A DNA stretch of 38,263 nucleotides from Deltaproteobacteria bacterium. Lineage in GTDB: Bacteria > Myxococcota > B64-G9. The notes under the pieces were generated by a model. The model was given only the letters and a program-made list of their open reading frames with translations, made no database searches and was not told the DNA's origin. Location of the stretch: positions 1 to 38,263 of the forward strand of contig JAFCZJ010000030.1 in NCBI GenBank assembly GCA_019314375.1, read 5' to 3'. Each line of letters begins with the position of its first letter. Position 1 is the stretch's first letter. Below are positions 15,608 through 24,225 of this stretch, in pieces. The position numbers and the translations under genes are program-made.

Positions 15608-17749
15608 TCAATTGTTCTGAATTTCGTCGGCCAGATCCTCTGCATCATAAAGCTTGCGCAGGGCCTCGATGACGTATGCACTGTGCACTACGACCGCTCG
15701 GTTGTCCATATCGTCAAAGAAAAACCGTCCGGCAAGGCTCTCGATGTTGCCATCAAAAACCACGCCCACCAATTCGCCTGCTTTGTTGATCACCGGCGAA
15801 CCCGAGTTGCCACCCGTGATATCGCAATCGCACACGAAGTTCACCGGCGTTGCCAACTCCAGGTACTTCCGCCTATCCCAATACCGCTTAGGCAACGCCC
15901 AGTCAGCCTGATCACCAAAACCCAAAGCCCGGTCGTAAAGACCATAGAGGGTTGTCATATATGGAGCCCTGGTGCCATTCATGGGATAGCCGCGAAGCGT
16001 GCCGAAAGTCAGCCTCAACGAAAAGGTTGCGTCGGGATAAGCCCCCTTGCCGTATATGGCGAATCGGGCCTGCGCGATCTGTTCTTTGGCTGGTATGGTG
16101 ACACTCTCGAAGGTCTTTTTCCTCCAAATCTCGTTCGCTACCATGATGGGCACCAACTTTCGGGCCAGCACGATCAATGGATCGGTTGATTTCTCCACCG
16201 CCGCCACGCCACCTTCCACAAGTTGTTTTCGAAAAGCCGGATCGAGCAACTTGCTCTGCCCACAAAGTTTCTCCGCGGCCATCTTGGGATCACCCAGGTT
16301 GCGAAGAATCTTCGCAAAAGAGTCCGTTGCCTTCAGTCCATCAAGAGAAAACACGATGGCCATTTGCAGTTTTACGGCTTCGAGATCGGAATACAAAGGC
16401 GCCGCCGAAAAAAGCCTGAATTTCAACCGCTCAATTTCAGAATCGTGAAATCCGTCCAATCGCTCGCCGTCCGGTTTCTTCAACTCATGCACCAACTTGA
16501 CGATGGTGATCGCATGCCCAGCCAGGCGGGAGCCCCATAGTGCCTGACGCGTCCTCTGCTTGAGTTCGTCGGCATGGCGCACATAGACCCGCTCCAGATC
16601 CTCCCAGGCCCCACCATAGGCCTTTTGCCATTCCACTTTGCCCGTCACCCGCTGACGAAACTCCTGCTCCGCCTTTTTGCGCCGCGCCATGAATCCTTCA
16701 TCATTCAGGCTCTTGAACATGCCTCCGTATGCCTTCCTGCCATTGGCATAGCCGAAGCGCTCCGTTTTCGATCGCCGATTCTGTTCATCTCCAGTCGATG
16801 CGTATGCCTTCAATGCCTCCAGCATCCGATCCATGTACTGAATCATGAAGGGATAAGAGACATCCCTTTGAACCTCAAGCTGTACAAGGGTATCAAGCCT
16901 ATCGGTCGTCCCAGGGTGTCCGGTGATAAATACCAACTCATCCTTGTCCGCTCCGGCCTTGCTCCATTTGAGAAAGTGCTCAACCTTAAGCGGTTTTCCG
17001 TCTTCATAAACGCGGAAAAATGCCATATCCAAATCGTAACGGGGATAGGTAAAATTGTCCGAATCACCCCCGAAAAAGGCCGCCTGCTTCTCCGGGGCCA
17101 TGACCAAGCGAACATCTGTGTATTTCTTGTAACGATAAAGCCAATATTCACCACCGTGATACAGGCTGACCACCTCGCATTCCAAACCTGTTTTGTCCTT
17201 GGCCTCTTTTTCAATACGAGCCCGAGCCGCCTTGCGTGCATCAACCGCCTTGACCCGATCCATGCCCTTGTCCACACCGGCCATCACTTGCTGGGTCACT
17301 TCCTCCATGGCCACCAGGACATTGAGCTCCAGGGCAACACACGGAATCTCGTCCTTAAGCTCGACCGCATAAAAACCATCCTTGACGTAGTCCTTTTTTT
17401 CCGAAGACATCTTCTGTAGCTGCCCCACCGCCACATGGTGGTTGGTAACGACCAAACCATGAGGACTGACAAAAGAACCGGATCCCCCATTCATGAAACG
17501 AACCGACGCCAGCCGCAAATGATCCAACCAAGCCTGCCCCGGCGTGAATCCAAATTTTTCCTTGAGCAACTGGCTCGGTGGATTGTCAAAAGTCCACATG
17601 CCCTCCCCCGCATGAGCCGCCGAAGGGAGCAAGCCAAAGCAAGCAAGCAACAAACCAGCCAGCACTGCGCAATACGCCGCAGCATAAGAGGCCCTACAAA
17701 AAAGGGCCTCTAACACGGGAAAACAACACTTTCCTGCTTGTTTATTCAT
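15608..17749 (-). CDS. S46 family dipeptidyl-peptidase (DPP7-like)
   Basis: 713 residues, the normal S46 length, ATG 17749 with AGGAG six bases upstream. Signal peptide about 1-47, ending SAAHA. The trypsin-like triad is visible: VTNHHV (His105), the Asp-containing stretch GGDSDNFTYPRYDLDMAFFR, and TGGNSGSP (Ser649). In S46 enzymes the residue in the FD-x-N motif sets P1 preference: Gly in DPP7 (hydrophobic), Arg in DPP11 (acidic). Here it is Gly (VVFDGNIES), so a DPP7-like preference is predicted. The family releases N-terminal dipeptides in the periplasm for peptide nutrition. Codons 12-29, within the signal peptide, are made from a repeated palindromic element also found at 28177-28230. 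The gene is divergent from purF. Confidence 0.9.
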   Translation of the reverse strand: MNKQAGKCCFPVLEALFCRASYAAAYCAVLAGLLLACFGLLPSAAHAGEGMWTFDNPPSQLLKEKFGFTPGQAWLDHLRLASVRFMNGGSGSFVSPHGLVVTNHHVAVGQLQKMSSEKKDYVKDGFYAVELKDEIPCVALELNVLVAMEEVTQQVMAGVDKGMDRVKAVDARKAARARIEKEAKDKTGLECEVVSLYHGGEYWLYRYKKYTDVRLVMAPEKQAAFFGGDSDNFTYPRYDLDMAFFRVYEDGKPLKVEHFLKWSKAGADKDELVFITGHPGTTDRLDTLVQLEVQRDVSYPFMIQYMDRMLEALKAYASTGDEQNRRSKTERFGYANGRKAYGGMFKSLNDEGFMARRKKAEQEFRQRVTGKVEWQKAYGGAWEDLERVYVRHADELKQRTRQALWGSRLAGHAITIVKLVHELKKPDGERLDGFHDSEIERLKFRLFSAAPLYSDLEAVKLQMAIVFSLDGLKATDSFAKILRNLGDPKMAAEKLCGQSKLLDPAFRKQLVEGGVAAVEKSTDPLIVLARKLVPIMVANEIWRKKTFESVTIPAKEQIAQARFAIYGKGAYPDATFSLRLTFGTLRGYPMNGTRAPYMTTLYGLYDRALGFGDQADWALPKRYWDRRKYLELATPVNFVCDCDITGGNSGSPVINKAGELVGVVFDGNIESLAGRFFFDDMDNRAVVVHSAYVIEALRKLYDAEDLADEIQNN
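17663..17715 (+). repeat. Double-hairpin dispersed element, copy 1 (inside the S46 signal peptide)
   Basis: 53 bases matching 28177-28230 at about 51 of 54 positions with one gap. It comprises a CTGCG/CGCAG hairpin followed by a perfect nine-base stem AGAGGCCCT/AGGGCCTCT with an A-rich seven-base loop, ending in TAACA. It is read on the minus strand as codons 12-29 of the S46 peptidase. Flanks (CAAA-C/T-CAGCCA) are also partly shared between copies. Confidence 0.8.
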
Positions 17750-17826
17750 CTTCTTCTCCTGTCGACAAAGGCCTCCGCAACAAGAAACAACCTACCACAA
17801 AGCAAATTCTGGATCTTCTTCACCTG

Positions 17827-17856
17827 TTGACTCCATGCCCCCGGGGCGGCTAGGCT
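17827..17856 (+). promoter_or_regulatory. purF: Promoter candidate for purF, possibly leaderless
   Basis: TTGACT (17827-17832), 18 bases, TAGGCT (17851-17856). Transcription would begin about seven bases later, at the purF ATG (17863). No Shine-Dalgarno sequence precedes that ATG, so a leaderless mRNA is possible. The spacer holds CCCCGGGG. Confidence 0.35.
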
Positions 17857-17862
17857 TCACGC

Positions 17863-19350
17863 ATGTGTGGCTTCGTGGGCATCGTGGACGGAAAGAACTG
17901 CAGCCGAGACGTGGTGCTCAGTCTGCAGGCCTTGCAGCACAGAGGCCAGGACAGCGCGGGTTTGGGCACCATCAATCACGGACAATTCCCGCTGGTCAAA
18001 CGTCTGGGCCTAGTACATCAGGGTTTCGGCGCAGCCGAAATCGAGCAAACCCCGGGGAATATCTGCATCGGCCATGTACGCTATCCCACTGTGGGTGCAG
18101 GTGTGCTGCGCGACGCCCAGCCTTTTTTCTTTAGGCAACCTGGCGTACTCATGGCCCACAATGGCAACCTGACCAACCTGCGAGAGATGCACGACGAGCT
18201 GGCCGAAAATTCCGTGCATTTGATGAGCTCCTGCGATGTGGAGCCGGTGCTTTGCATCTTCTCCCTGGAGCTCATGAAACGACGACGACGAGATCATCGA
18301 CTTGAAGACGCGGTCGAGGCCATGAAGACCACCATGGAGCACATTCAGGGTGCATACAGCTTGGTGGTCGCCCTGGTGCTGGATGGGCAAGAAACCCTTC
18401 TGGCCCTCCGGGATCCCCAGGGCATCCGCCCAGCGGTCTGGGGTCAACTGCCGGACAAACAGGGATGGATGGTGGCCAGCGAGTCGGTGGCCATGGATGT
18501 GTTGAGCGTTAAGCGCTGTGGAGACGTAGCGCCTGGAGAGCTGATGGTCTTTCGGGCAGGCAGCGAGCCCATCCGCCATCAGCTCAAGACCGCTTCCCCA
18601 AGCCCTTGCATCTTCGAATACATTTATTTCGCCAGACCCGATTCACACATGAACGGTAAAAGCGTTTACAGCAAGCGACTGGCCATGGGCCAAGCCCTGG
18701 CCGATGCCTGGCGCGCCAAGGGGCTGGAAGCCGACGTGGTCATCCCCATTCCGGACACTGCACGACCGGCCGCGGCCGCCGTGGCCGAAAGACTGCATTT
18801 ACCCAACCGGGAGGGCTTCATCAAAAACCGCTACACGGGCCGCACCTTCATCATGCCCAAAGCGGATCAGCGGGCCGATGCCTTGAAACTCAAACTCAAC
18901 CCCATTCGCAGCGAATTTGCAGGCCGGCGGGTTCTGGTGGTCGATGACAGCATTGTGCGAGGTGCCACCTTGAAACACACCATCGAAATCATCCGGGCCC
19001 AGGGCCCAACCCAGGTGCACTTGGCCATATACTCACCCCCTGTGCTTCATCCCTGCTACTACGGCATCGACATCTCCACAAAAGAAGAATTGGCTGCGCC
19101 TCGTTTCCTGCCCGAAGGACTCGCGGCAACGGATCCTGGTGCCCTTCAACAAATCGAACAGGCTTTCGCATCCAGGCTGGGCCTTGACTCATTAACTTAC
19201 TTACCATTGGATGGCTTGCGGGCGGCCTTCGACGGACCGGCCTGCGCGGCCTGCTTTGACGGCCTCTATCCAGCCCCACTGGATGAGAAACAACGTTCAT
19301 GGATAGCAGAGGATCGACGAAAGAGTGACCAGCGCACGCTGGGAATATAA
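17863..19350 (+). CDS. purF: Amidophosphoribosyltransferase
   Basis: 495 residues. The ATG places Cys at residue 2 (MCGFVGIVDG), the nucleophile of the N-terminal glutaminase, with no propeptide. Glutaminase landmarks QHRGQDSAGL and HNGNLTNL follow. The phosphoribosyltransferase half carries the PRPP loop RRVLVVDDSIVRGAT and VVIPIPDTARPAA. C-terminal Cys residues in PCYYGIDI and CAACFDG may be the iron-sulfur ligands known from the Bacillus-type enzyme. It catalyses the first committed step of purine synthesis, moving glutamine nitrogen to PRPP. No ribosome binding site is seen. An HU-like gene follows after 18 bases and may be cotranscribed. Confidence 0.95.
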   Translation: MCGFVGIVDGKNCSRDVVLSLQALQHRGQDSAGLGTINHGQFPLVKRLGLVHQGFGAAEIEQTPGNICIGHVRYPTVGAGVLRDAQPFFFRQPGVLMAHNGNLTNLREMHDELAENSVHLMSSCDVEPVLCIFSLELMKRRRRDHRLEDAVEAMKTTMEHIQGAYSLVVALVLDGQETLLALRDPQGIRPAVWGQLPDKQGWMVASESVAMDVLSVKRCGDVAPGELMVFRAGSEPIRHQLKTASPSPCIFEYIYFARPDSHMNGKSVYSKRLAMGQALADAWRAKGLEADVVIPIPDTARPAAAAVAERLHLPNREGFIKNRYTGRTFIMPKADQRADALKLKLNPIRSEFAGRRVLVVDDSIVRGATLKHTIEIIRAQGPTQVHLAIYSPPVLHPCYYGIDISTKEELAAPRFLPEGLAATDPGALQQIEQAFASRLGLDSLTYLPLDGLRAAFDGPACAACFDGLYPAPLDEKQRSWIAEDRRKSDQRTLGI

Positions 19351-19368
19351 TCGAGGAGGAAGAGAATC

Positions 19369-19719
19369 ATGAATCGGGACGAAATGATCAGTGGCATCAT
19401 GCGAGCAAGCGGCATCAACAAAGCCAACGTGAATCGATTCTACGAAGGCCTGATTGAGCTGGCCAAAAAGAAACTGGCCTCCGACGGTCAATTTGTCCTG
19501 CCCGGCCTCGGCGTACTCAGGGTCAAAACACGCAAAGCCCGCGATGGCCGCAACCCCCAGACGGGTGAGAAGATCCGCATTCCACGCAAAAAAGTCGTTC
19601 GCTTCGGCGCTTACAAAGACCTGAAGGAAATACTGAACCCGGCGGGGAAAGAAACAGCAGAAGAAAAAGACCTGGAACTCGAGATGGAAAAAGAGAAAGA
19701 AACGGGCAAGGAAGATTAA
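19369..19719 (+). CDS. HU/IHF-family DNA-binding protein with acidic tail
   Basis: 116 residues, ATG 19369 after GGAGGAAGAG. Residues 1-90 follow the HU fold: helical N-terminus (MNRDEMISGIMRASGINKA), the saddle segment FVLPGLGVLRV, and the DNA-binding arm with GRNPQTGEKIRIP. Unlike standard 90-residue HU it carries a tail of about 25 residues rich in Glu and Lys, which could modulate DNA contact. The protein is expected to bend and compact DNA in the nucleoid. It lies 18 bases after purF and converges on the TPR lipoprotein gene with a 28-base gap in which no terminator hairpin is visible. Confidence 0.9.
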   Translation: MNRDEMISGIMRASGINKANVNRFYEGLIELAKKKLASDGQFVLPGLGVLRVKTRKARDGRNPQTGEKIRIPRKKVVRFGAYKDLKEILNPAGKETAEEKDLELEMEKEKETGKED

Positions 19720-19747
19720 AAACCCAAATACCGACCCAAATAGTTAT

Positions 19748-21400
19748 TCAGATACTGAGTCCCTCTGACGCCTTCTTCTGGGGGGAAAGCTTACCGCTGC
19801 GGATGGCTTCGATGTCGTCGAAGCCCCGTTCGTTTTTGAGAAAATCCACCAGACTTTGTGGTGCGGGTTCCGCACCCAGAAACAAGTACAAGACATAGTC
19901 TTCTACCGCTTCGACCTGGGCTGCCGATGAAGCCTGCTCGGCCCTTTCCAGTATCTGCCCTCGCCAGTCCTTGCACATCTGCCCCAGGCGACCGGCCAGT
20001 TGTCCAATCACTTGGCCATAGGCATCAGCAGCCAGGACTTCGTCGCTCTTGGGCCATTCCAGGGGATCGCCTTTGACGTCGAACTTGGCTTGCGCTCGAT
20101 TGGTGGTGTCTTCCGCCGAGGCCGAAGCGGAAAATGGCTCGTTGGCCAGTACCTTGTTTCCATCTTCGCGGGCCGAAAGGGCCACCAAGGCTGTTGCCGT
20201 ACGCGTCATGTCAAAAATGGAATAGCTGTGTAAATCATAGACCGGCTCATCCAACATGCGAGGCGTTTCGCCCAACTTCTCACGCATGGCCACAACCCGG
20301 TTCTCGTTGTCACGACGATCAACCTTGAGTTTCTCCAGCTTACGCTCGGTATCTTTCAAGCGTTTGCGCAAGCTCTCCACGTCATCACTGGGTCCAGCGT
20401 CGGCGAAGGCCTCTCTGACCTGCTCCAGCTCCTTGCTCACCTCAACGATGGCCCCGGCCAGTTGTTCAATCTTCTCTCGTGTCTGCTCGATTTTGGTCTC
20501 CAACTCCAAAAAGGCCGGGTTATCGACCGGACGAGTGCCCGATTGGTACTTCTGCTCGCCCTGACGCTCCTGCTTCGAGGTCTTGAAAGTCAAATCCGTC
20601 AATGCCACGGTCAACACAACTTTGGGATCCTGAAAATCAAAAACCGCACCAGGACATTCGGGCACCGAGGCCTGTTGCAACAAACGCACGAGCTCATCAG
20701 TGCCGTCCTGGTTGCGACGCTTCACTTTGCCTGGACGCACCTGAAAACCGTACCCAGCCGCCACGCGCAGCTGTCGGCGGGCGTCTTCTTCCATGGAGAC
20801 GGAATCACCGTACACGCCGTTCAATTGCTTAAGCTGCAACAGGCTGATGAGGGCATTTCCGACCAAGCGACGCCCCAAATACTGACCGGCTTCCTCCATC
20901 AACTGGCGAGACCAAGCCTCTTTGGTCTGAGCAATCCCCCGCTTGGCATGTTTCAACCTGGGCAATTCGCGGCCGAGTCGCTCGAAAATCTTCAGAGACT
21001 CGGCAAAGCGTTTATCGGTCAGGGCCTTGTCACCTTCAGCCATCAGCAGCTTGGCCACATCCTTCAATGCCTTGCGGTGGGCATGGTTGTCGGGCCGGCG
21101 CACAATGGCTCGTTTGAAAGCATCCAGCGCGGTCCAGGGGTCACCCGACTCCACTGCGGCTCGCCCATCTTTGGCATCCAAGTCCGCCAAGGTCTTCTGC
21201 ATCATGGCTACTCGTTTGCGAGCCTCTCCATTCTCTGGCTCTTTCTTCACCGCCTTTTCGTACTCATCCAAGGCTTCCTCATAGAGCTCCGAGTCGGCCA
21301 ACTCGTCGCCGCGACGCAGATGGTCCGCGGCGCCCCAGCATCCCGAGACAAACAAGAAGCCCAACAAAACGACAAAACACTGAATTCGCATTGATTTCAT
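19748..21400 (-). CDS. Lipoprotein with TPR-like repeats and coiled coil
   Basis: 550 residues. The signal ends in the classic lipobox VSGC (Cys21). ATG 21400 is chosen; ATG 21391 three codons later is equally possible, and neither has a strong ribosome binding site. Residues 25-160 are TPR-like helical pairs (ADSELYEEALDEYEKAVKKEPEN is typical in register, written here only as far as AVKKEP). Residues about 295-370 form a Glu/Lys-rich coiled coil. The final 150 residues are mixed and unassigned. It is the last gene of a minus-strand run that starts with the methyltransferase/coiled-coil gene. A periplasmic scaffold role at the outer membrane is inferred. Confidence 0.78.
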   Translation of the reverse strand: MKSMRIQCFVVLLGFLFVSGCWGAADHLRRGDELADSELYEEALDEYEKAVKKEPENGEARKRVAMMQKTLADLDAKDGRAAVESGDPWTALDAFKRAIVRRPDNHAHRKALKDVAKLLMAEGDKALTDKRFAESLKIFERLGRELPRLKHAKRGIAQTKEAWSRQLMEEAGQYLGRRLVGNALISLLQLKQLNGVYGDSVSMEEDARRQLRVAAGYGFQVRPGKVKRRNQDGTDELVRLLQQASVPECPGAVFDFQDPKVVLTVALTDLTFKTSKQERQGEQKYQSGTRPVDNPAFLELETKIEQTREKIEQLAGAIVEVSKELEQVREAFADAGPSDDVESLRKRLKDTERKLEKLKVDRRDNENRVVAMREKLGETPRMLDEPVYDLHSYSIFDMTRTATALVALSAREDGNKVLANEPFSASASAEDTTNRAQAKFDVKGDPLEWPKSDEVLAADAYGQVIGQLAGRLGQMCKDWRGQILERAEQASSAAQVEAVEDYVLYLFLGAEPAPQSLVDFLKNERGFDDIEAIRSGKLSPQKKASEGLSI

Positions 21401-21449
21401 AGAGTCAGCTTAGATTCGCAGGACGAGCATGTCAAAAAATTCCCCTGGC

Positions 21450-21857
21450 TCAGGGCATGGGATGCCAGGCGCTATCAGGAAAATCCATTCGGGTCCTCCC
21501 AAAAATCAACAAAGGACGACCTGGGCTGACCAAATCCCCCGAACTGGGATGCGGATCGATCAACGAAGCATCGTCATTCAAGTCAATGAAGCCAAAGACT
21601 TTGTACTCGGCCTCGACAACAAAATTGATTTGAAAATCGCAGGTCGGTCCCAGCAGGCGACAGTCCGTGATGTAGTAAGCATCACTGTCAATTAGATCGT
21701 CCGGCCCAACCAGCCTGAGGTAAACCCGGTGGCCTGAGGCATCCACACTGGTGGATTCCAAAGTACCATAGAAAATGTGACTTGGTATTTCCTCAAACCC
21801 TTCTCCACAAGCCGACAAGAAGACCAAAATACACATCAAGCAAAACCGAATCCGCAT
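21450..21857 (-). CDS. Small lipoprotein of unknown function
   Basis: 135 residues from ATG 21857, chosen over ATG 21872 because AGGGAG stands six bases before it. The signal ends FLSAC (Cys17). The mature part is about 118 residues, strand-rich, with a Cys pair at YYITDCRLLGPTC and no family I recognise. It starts 11 bases after the barrel-like gene stop and ends 49 bases before the TPR lipoprotein start, all on the same strand. Context suggests an envelope complex with both neighbours. Confidence 0.7.
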   Translation of the reverse strand: MRIRFCLMCILVFLSACGEGFEEIPSHIFYGTLESTSVDASGHRVYLRLVGPDDLIDSDAYYITDCRLLGPTCDFQINFVVEAEYKVFGFIDLNDDASLIDPHPSSGDLVSPGRPLLIFGRTRMDFPDSAWHPMP

Positions 21858-21868
21858 GAATCGCTCCC

Positions 21869-22402
21869 TCATGGAAAGCAGTTAGTCCCCAACAGGATGC
21901 CCAAGTCAACGAAAGCACCTTGCGCATCATGGGCCAGATATCCCCCGCCAGCCCGCAGGCCGATAAAAAAACGTTCACCCAAGTCATGCATTAGTTCCAA
22001 ACCACCGCCAGCCACAAGCCGCGGATCGGAAGCCTGCTCCACATCCATCCAGATCCCAGCCCGGGCATCAGCAGCCACCTCCAGGTTGCAGAACCTAAGC
22101 AAATGCAGGCGCAGGCTTGCCTGCGCCGCAAACCCAGTGGTTTCTATCACACCCAGGCCAACAGAAAGTCCCATGGCCAAGGGACCCGCCACCCGCATCC
22201 GGCCTTCTGCGCCGAAGGAAAACTGAACCAAATCCTCGGCTTGGTTGAAATACTGAGGTCCAAGAAACAGGTTAGCGCGAAATGCCCAGTCATCCCGCCC
22301 GCAGGGCACCAATTCCAATTCCCGGGCATGCGGCCCCTCGCCGGGAACCTGACAGCACAAAAGCACGCTCAGGGCCAATATCCTGGACAGGGCCTTAATC
22401 AT
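21869..22402 (-). CDS. Outer-membrane beta-barrel-like protein
   Basis: 177 residues with a Sec-type signal (MIKALSRILALSVLLCCQV, cleavage near residue 25). ATG 22402 overlaps the stop of the M20 peptidase gene by four bases, implying translational coupling. The mature part shows alternating strands with Gly turns (for example GPLAMGLSVGLGVIETTG, FFIGLRAGGGYLAH) and ends in Phe-Pro. This fits a small eight-stranded barrel in the outer membrane, but no named family is evident. Confidence 0.65.
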   Translation of the reverse strand: MIKALSRILALSVLLCCQVPGEGPHARELELVPCGRDDWAFRANLFLGPQYFNQAEDLVQFSFGAEGRMRVAGPLAMGLSVGLGVIETTGFAAQASLRLHLLRFCNLEVAADARAGIWMDVEQASDPRLVAGGGLELMHDLGERFFIGLRAGGGYLAHDAQGAFVDLGILLGTNCFP

Positions 22403-24192
22403 GTTTCGCCCTCGTCCCCATCCTCCCCGTCCTTATCCACCCCACCCACATGCGGCAAGACGTCCAACCCCAGGATGGATTCTGAGCTTTTGGGAGGCGC
22501 GTGTTTGGGCTTGGGGGGATCGACAGGTGCCAGGGTCGAGGTCGACCTGGGAGCCGGCGCGGGTGCCGCCTTGGGTCGCCGGTCTTCGACAGGGAAGGCC
22601 GGCATGGTTCTATCCATCTCACGCTTGGAAAACCCTGTTGCGTCCTTGGGAGCTTCCTCTGGAGCTTCCTCTGGAGCTTCCTCTGGAGCTTCCTCTGGAG
22701 CTTCCTCTGGAGCTTCCTCTGGAGCTTCCTCTGGTGCTTCCTCTGGTGCTTCCTCTGGTTCTTCCCCTGGTGCTTCTTCGGGCTCAGGCCCCAGGGCTTT
22801 GACAGGCGGCAACTGGCTGGGATGCAGCACATCCTCCATCAAGCCCCCTACTACTTTCTGGGACGAAGGGGCGCAGCAGAAACGCTCCACCACGTCGTAA
22901 AGCACCTCCTGGCCCCAGCGAAAAGCCTCCACACCGATGCGTTCATTGTGCCCGTGGGCCAAACGCGCGATCTGTTCGGTCTTCTCGTTGTTCATCGGCG
23001 CAAAGCCGTAAGTGACTACACCCAATTTATCCAAATGCTTTGCATCCGTCAGCCCCGTCAACAGATAGGGCACTACCTCAGCCTCAGGCTCTCGTTCCAC
23101 GATCACGCGACGAATCAAATCGAAAAGCGGCGTGTCGTAGCTATAGGTCAGAGGCTCCATCCACTTAAGGCACTCCAACTCAACCTCTTCGCCCAATACC
23201 TTGGCCAACTCATCCCGAAAACTCTCCCAGGTCTGACCCGGCAGGACCCGCCCGTCCAGGTCTACTTCCGCGGAAGAAGGAATTACGTTGGTCAGCGCAC
23301 CCGAACGGATCTGAGTCGGTGAAGCGGTGTTGTGCAGTTGCGCTGAAAAAAGCCTGGCCTGCTCAGGATCGAGCAGGGCGAGGGCCTTGGAATGAGTCAC
23401 GGGATTGAGCAAAGCCTTCAAGGCCAAACGCACATGGGTCTTCTGCTGAGCCGCCACCTGTTCCACAAAATGACGCACGGTCTCGGTCACGTGCAAGGGC
23501 AATCCCTTTTTTCCAAGACGAACCAACGCCCTTGCCATCCGGTGGGGTGCACTGTCCGGATCCGGTACCGATGCATGTCCGGATTGGCCGGAAAAACGGG
23601 CGCGACACCAGGCGGCACCTCGCTCGGCTACCTGCACCGGATAGTAAGTCCGGCCCTTGATCTCCGTGCGAAAGCCTCCGACCTCGCATAGGGCGAACTC
23701 GGCGTCGAGCAGCGCGGGGTGATTTTCAACCAGATAGGCCGCCCCATATTCACCCCCGCTTTCTTCATCAGCCACCGCGGCGAAAATCAAGTCCCGTTCG
23801 AGATGCTTGCCCGACCGCTTAAGACCCAAGATGCACATGAGACTCATCGCGGTCATGTGCTTCATGTCCACAGCCCCTCGTCCATACAGATATCCTTCAT
23901 GGATCTCCGCAGCAAATGGATCATGGCTCCAGTGCTCGGCCTCCGCCGGCACGACATCCAAATGACTAAGCAGAAGCAGGGGCCGCTCGTTGCCTCTGCC
24001 CTTAATCCTGGCCACCACGTTGCCGCGTCCAGGGGCAGACTCGATCAGCTCAGGCGAAAAGCCCTCTCGTTCCAAAATCTGGGCCAAATATCGGGCCGCA
24101 GCCATCTCCTTACCTGGCGGATTGCTCGTATTGAAACGCAACAGGGAACGAAGGTGCTCCAAGGATTCATCTGCAAGGGCAGTCGGCCTCAT
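22399..24192 (-). CDS. M20-family metallopeptidase with EEAP-repeat tail
   Basis: 597 residues; residues 1-470 form a complete M20 enzyme and about 125 extra residues follow. Metal and catalytic residues are visible: LLLLSHLDVVP (His77, catalytic Asp79), GRGAVDMK (Asp109), VADEESGG (Glu143 base, Glu144 metal) and AHGHNERIG near the end of the core. No signal peptide is seen, so it is probably cytoplasmic, cutting dipeptides or acyl-amino acids. The tail holds about ten EEAP units and then a Pro/Ala-rich basic-acidic stretch with no family match. ATG 24192 has GGAG ten bases upstream. It lies 33 bases after the methyltransferase/coiled-coil gene and overlaps the next gene. Confidence 0.88.
   Translation of the reverse strand: MRPTALADESLEHLRSLLRFNTSNPPGKEMAAARYLAQILEREGFSPELIESAPGRGNVVARIKGRGNERPLLLLSHLDVVPAEAEHWSHDPFAAEIHEGYLYGRGAVDMKHMTAMSLMCILGLKRSGKHLERDLIFAAVADEESGGEYGAAYLVENHPALLDAEFALCEVGGFRTEIKGRTYYPVQVAERGAAWCRARFSGQSGHASVPDPDSAPHRMARALVRLGKKGLPLHVTETVRHFVEQVAAQQKTHVRLALKALLNPVTHSKALALLDPEQARLFSAQLHNTASPTQIRSGALTNVIPSSAEVDLDGRVLPGQTWESFRDELAKVLGEEVELECLKWMEPLTYSYDTPLFDLIRRVIVEREPEAEVVPYLLTGLTDAKHLDKLGVVTYGFAPMNNEKTEQIARLAHGHNERIGVEAFRWGQEVLYDVVERFCCAPSSQKVVGGLMEDVLHPSQLPPVKALGPEPEEAPGEEPEEAPEEAPEEAPEEAPEEAPEEAPEEAPEEAPEEAPKDATGFSKREMDRTMPAFPVEDRRPKAAPAPAPRSTSTLAPVDPPKPKHAPPKSSESILGLDVLPHVGGVDKDGEDGDEGET
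22649..22780 (-). repeat. 12-base coding tandem repeat (EEAP), about 11 units
   Basis: Seven identical units GGAGCTTCCTCT (plus strand), two of GGTGCTTCCTCT and two further degenerate ones. They encode EEAP on the minus strand in the tail of the M20 peptidase. Exact identity of seven units points to recent expansion. Confidence 0.95.
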
Positions 24193-24225
24193 GACAGTCT
24201 AACTCCACAAAAACAGGTGGTGGCT

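Noticed and set aside
17663..17688. Resemblance of the repeat's first part to a dif/XerC arm
   Set aside because: ACTGCGCAATA is near the XerC half-site, but the second arm does not match XerD and the element occurs twice, so a resolution site is not supported.
17663..17715. Double hairpin as an intrinsic terminator or integron attC site
   Set aside because: No T-run follows on either strand, and the attC core ends (RYYYAAC/GTTRRRY) are not paired.
20462..21394. Open plus-strand frame of 310 codons opposite the TPR lipoprotein
   Set aside because: Antisense of a lipobox protein; no start signal and no domain.
22649..22780. Regular repeats as a CRISPR array
   Set aside because: Units are 12 bases with no spacers and are in-frame coding sequence.
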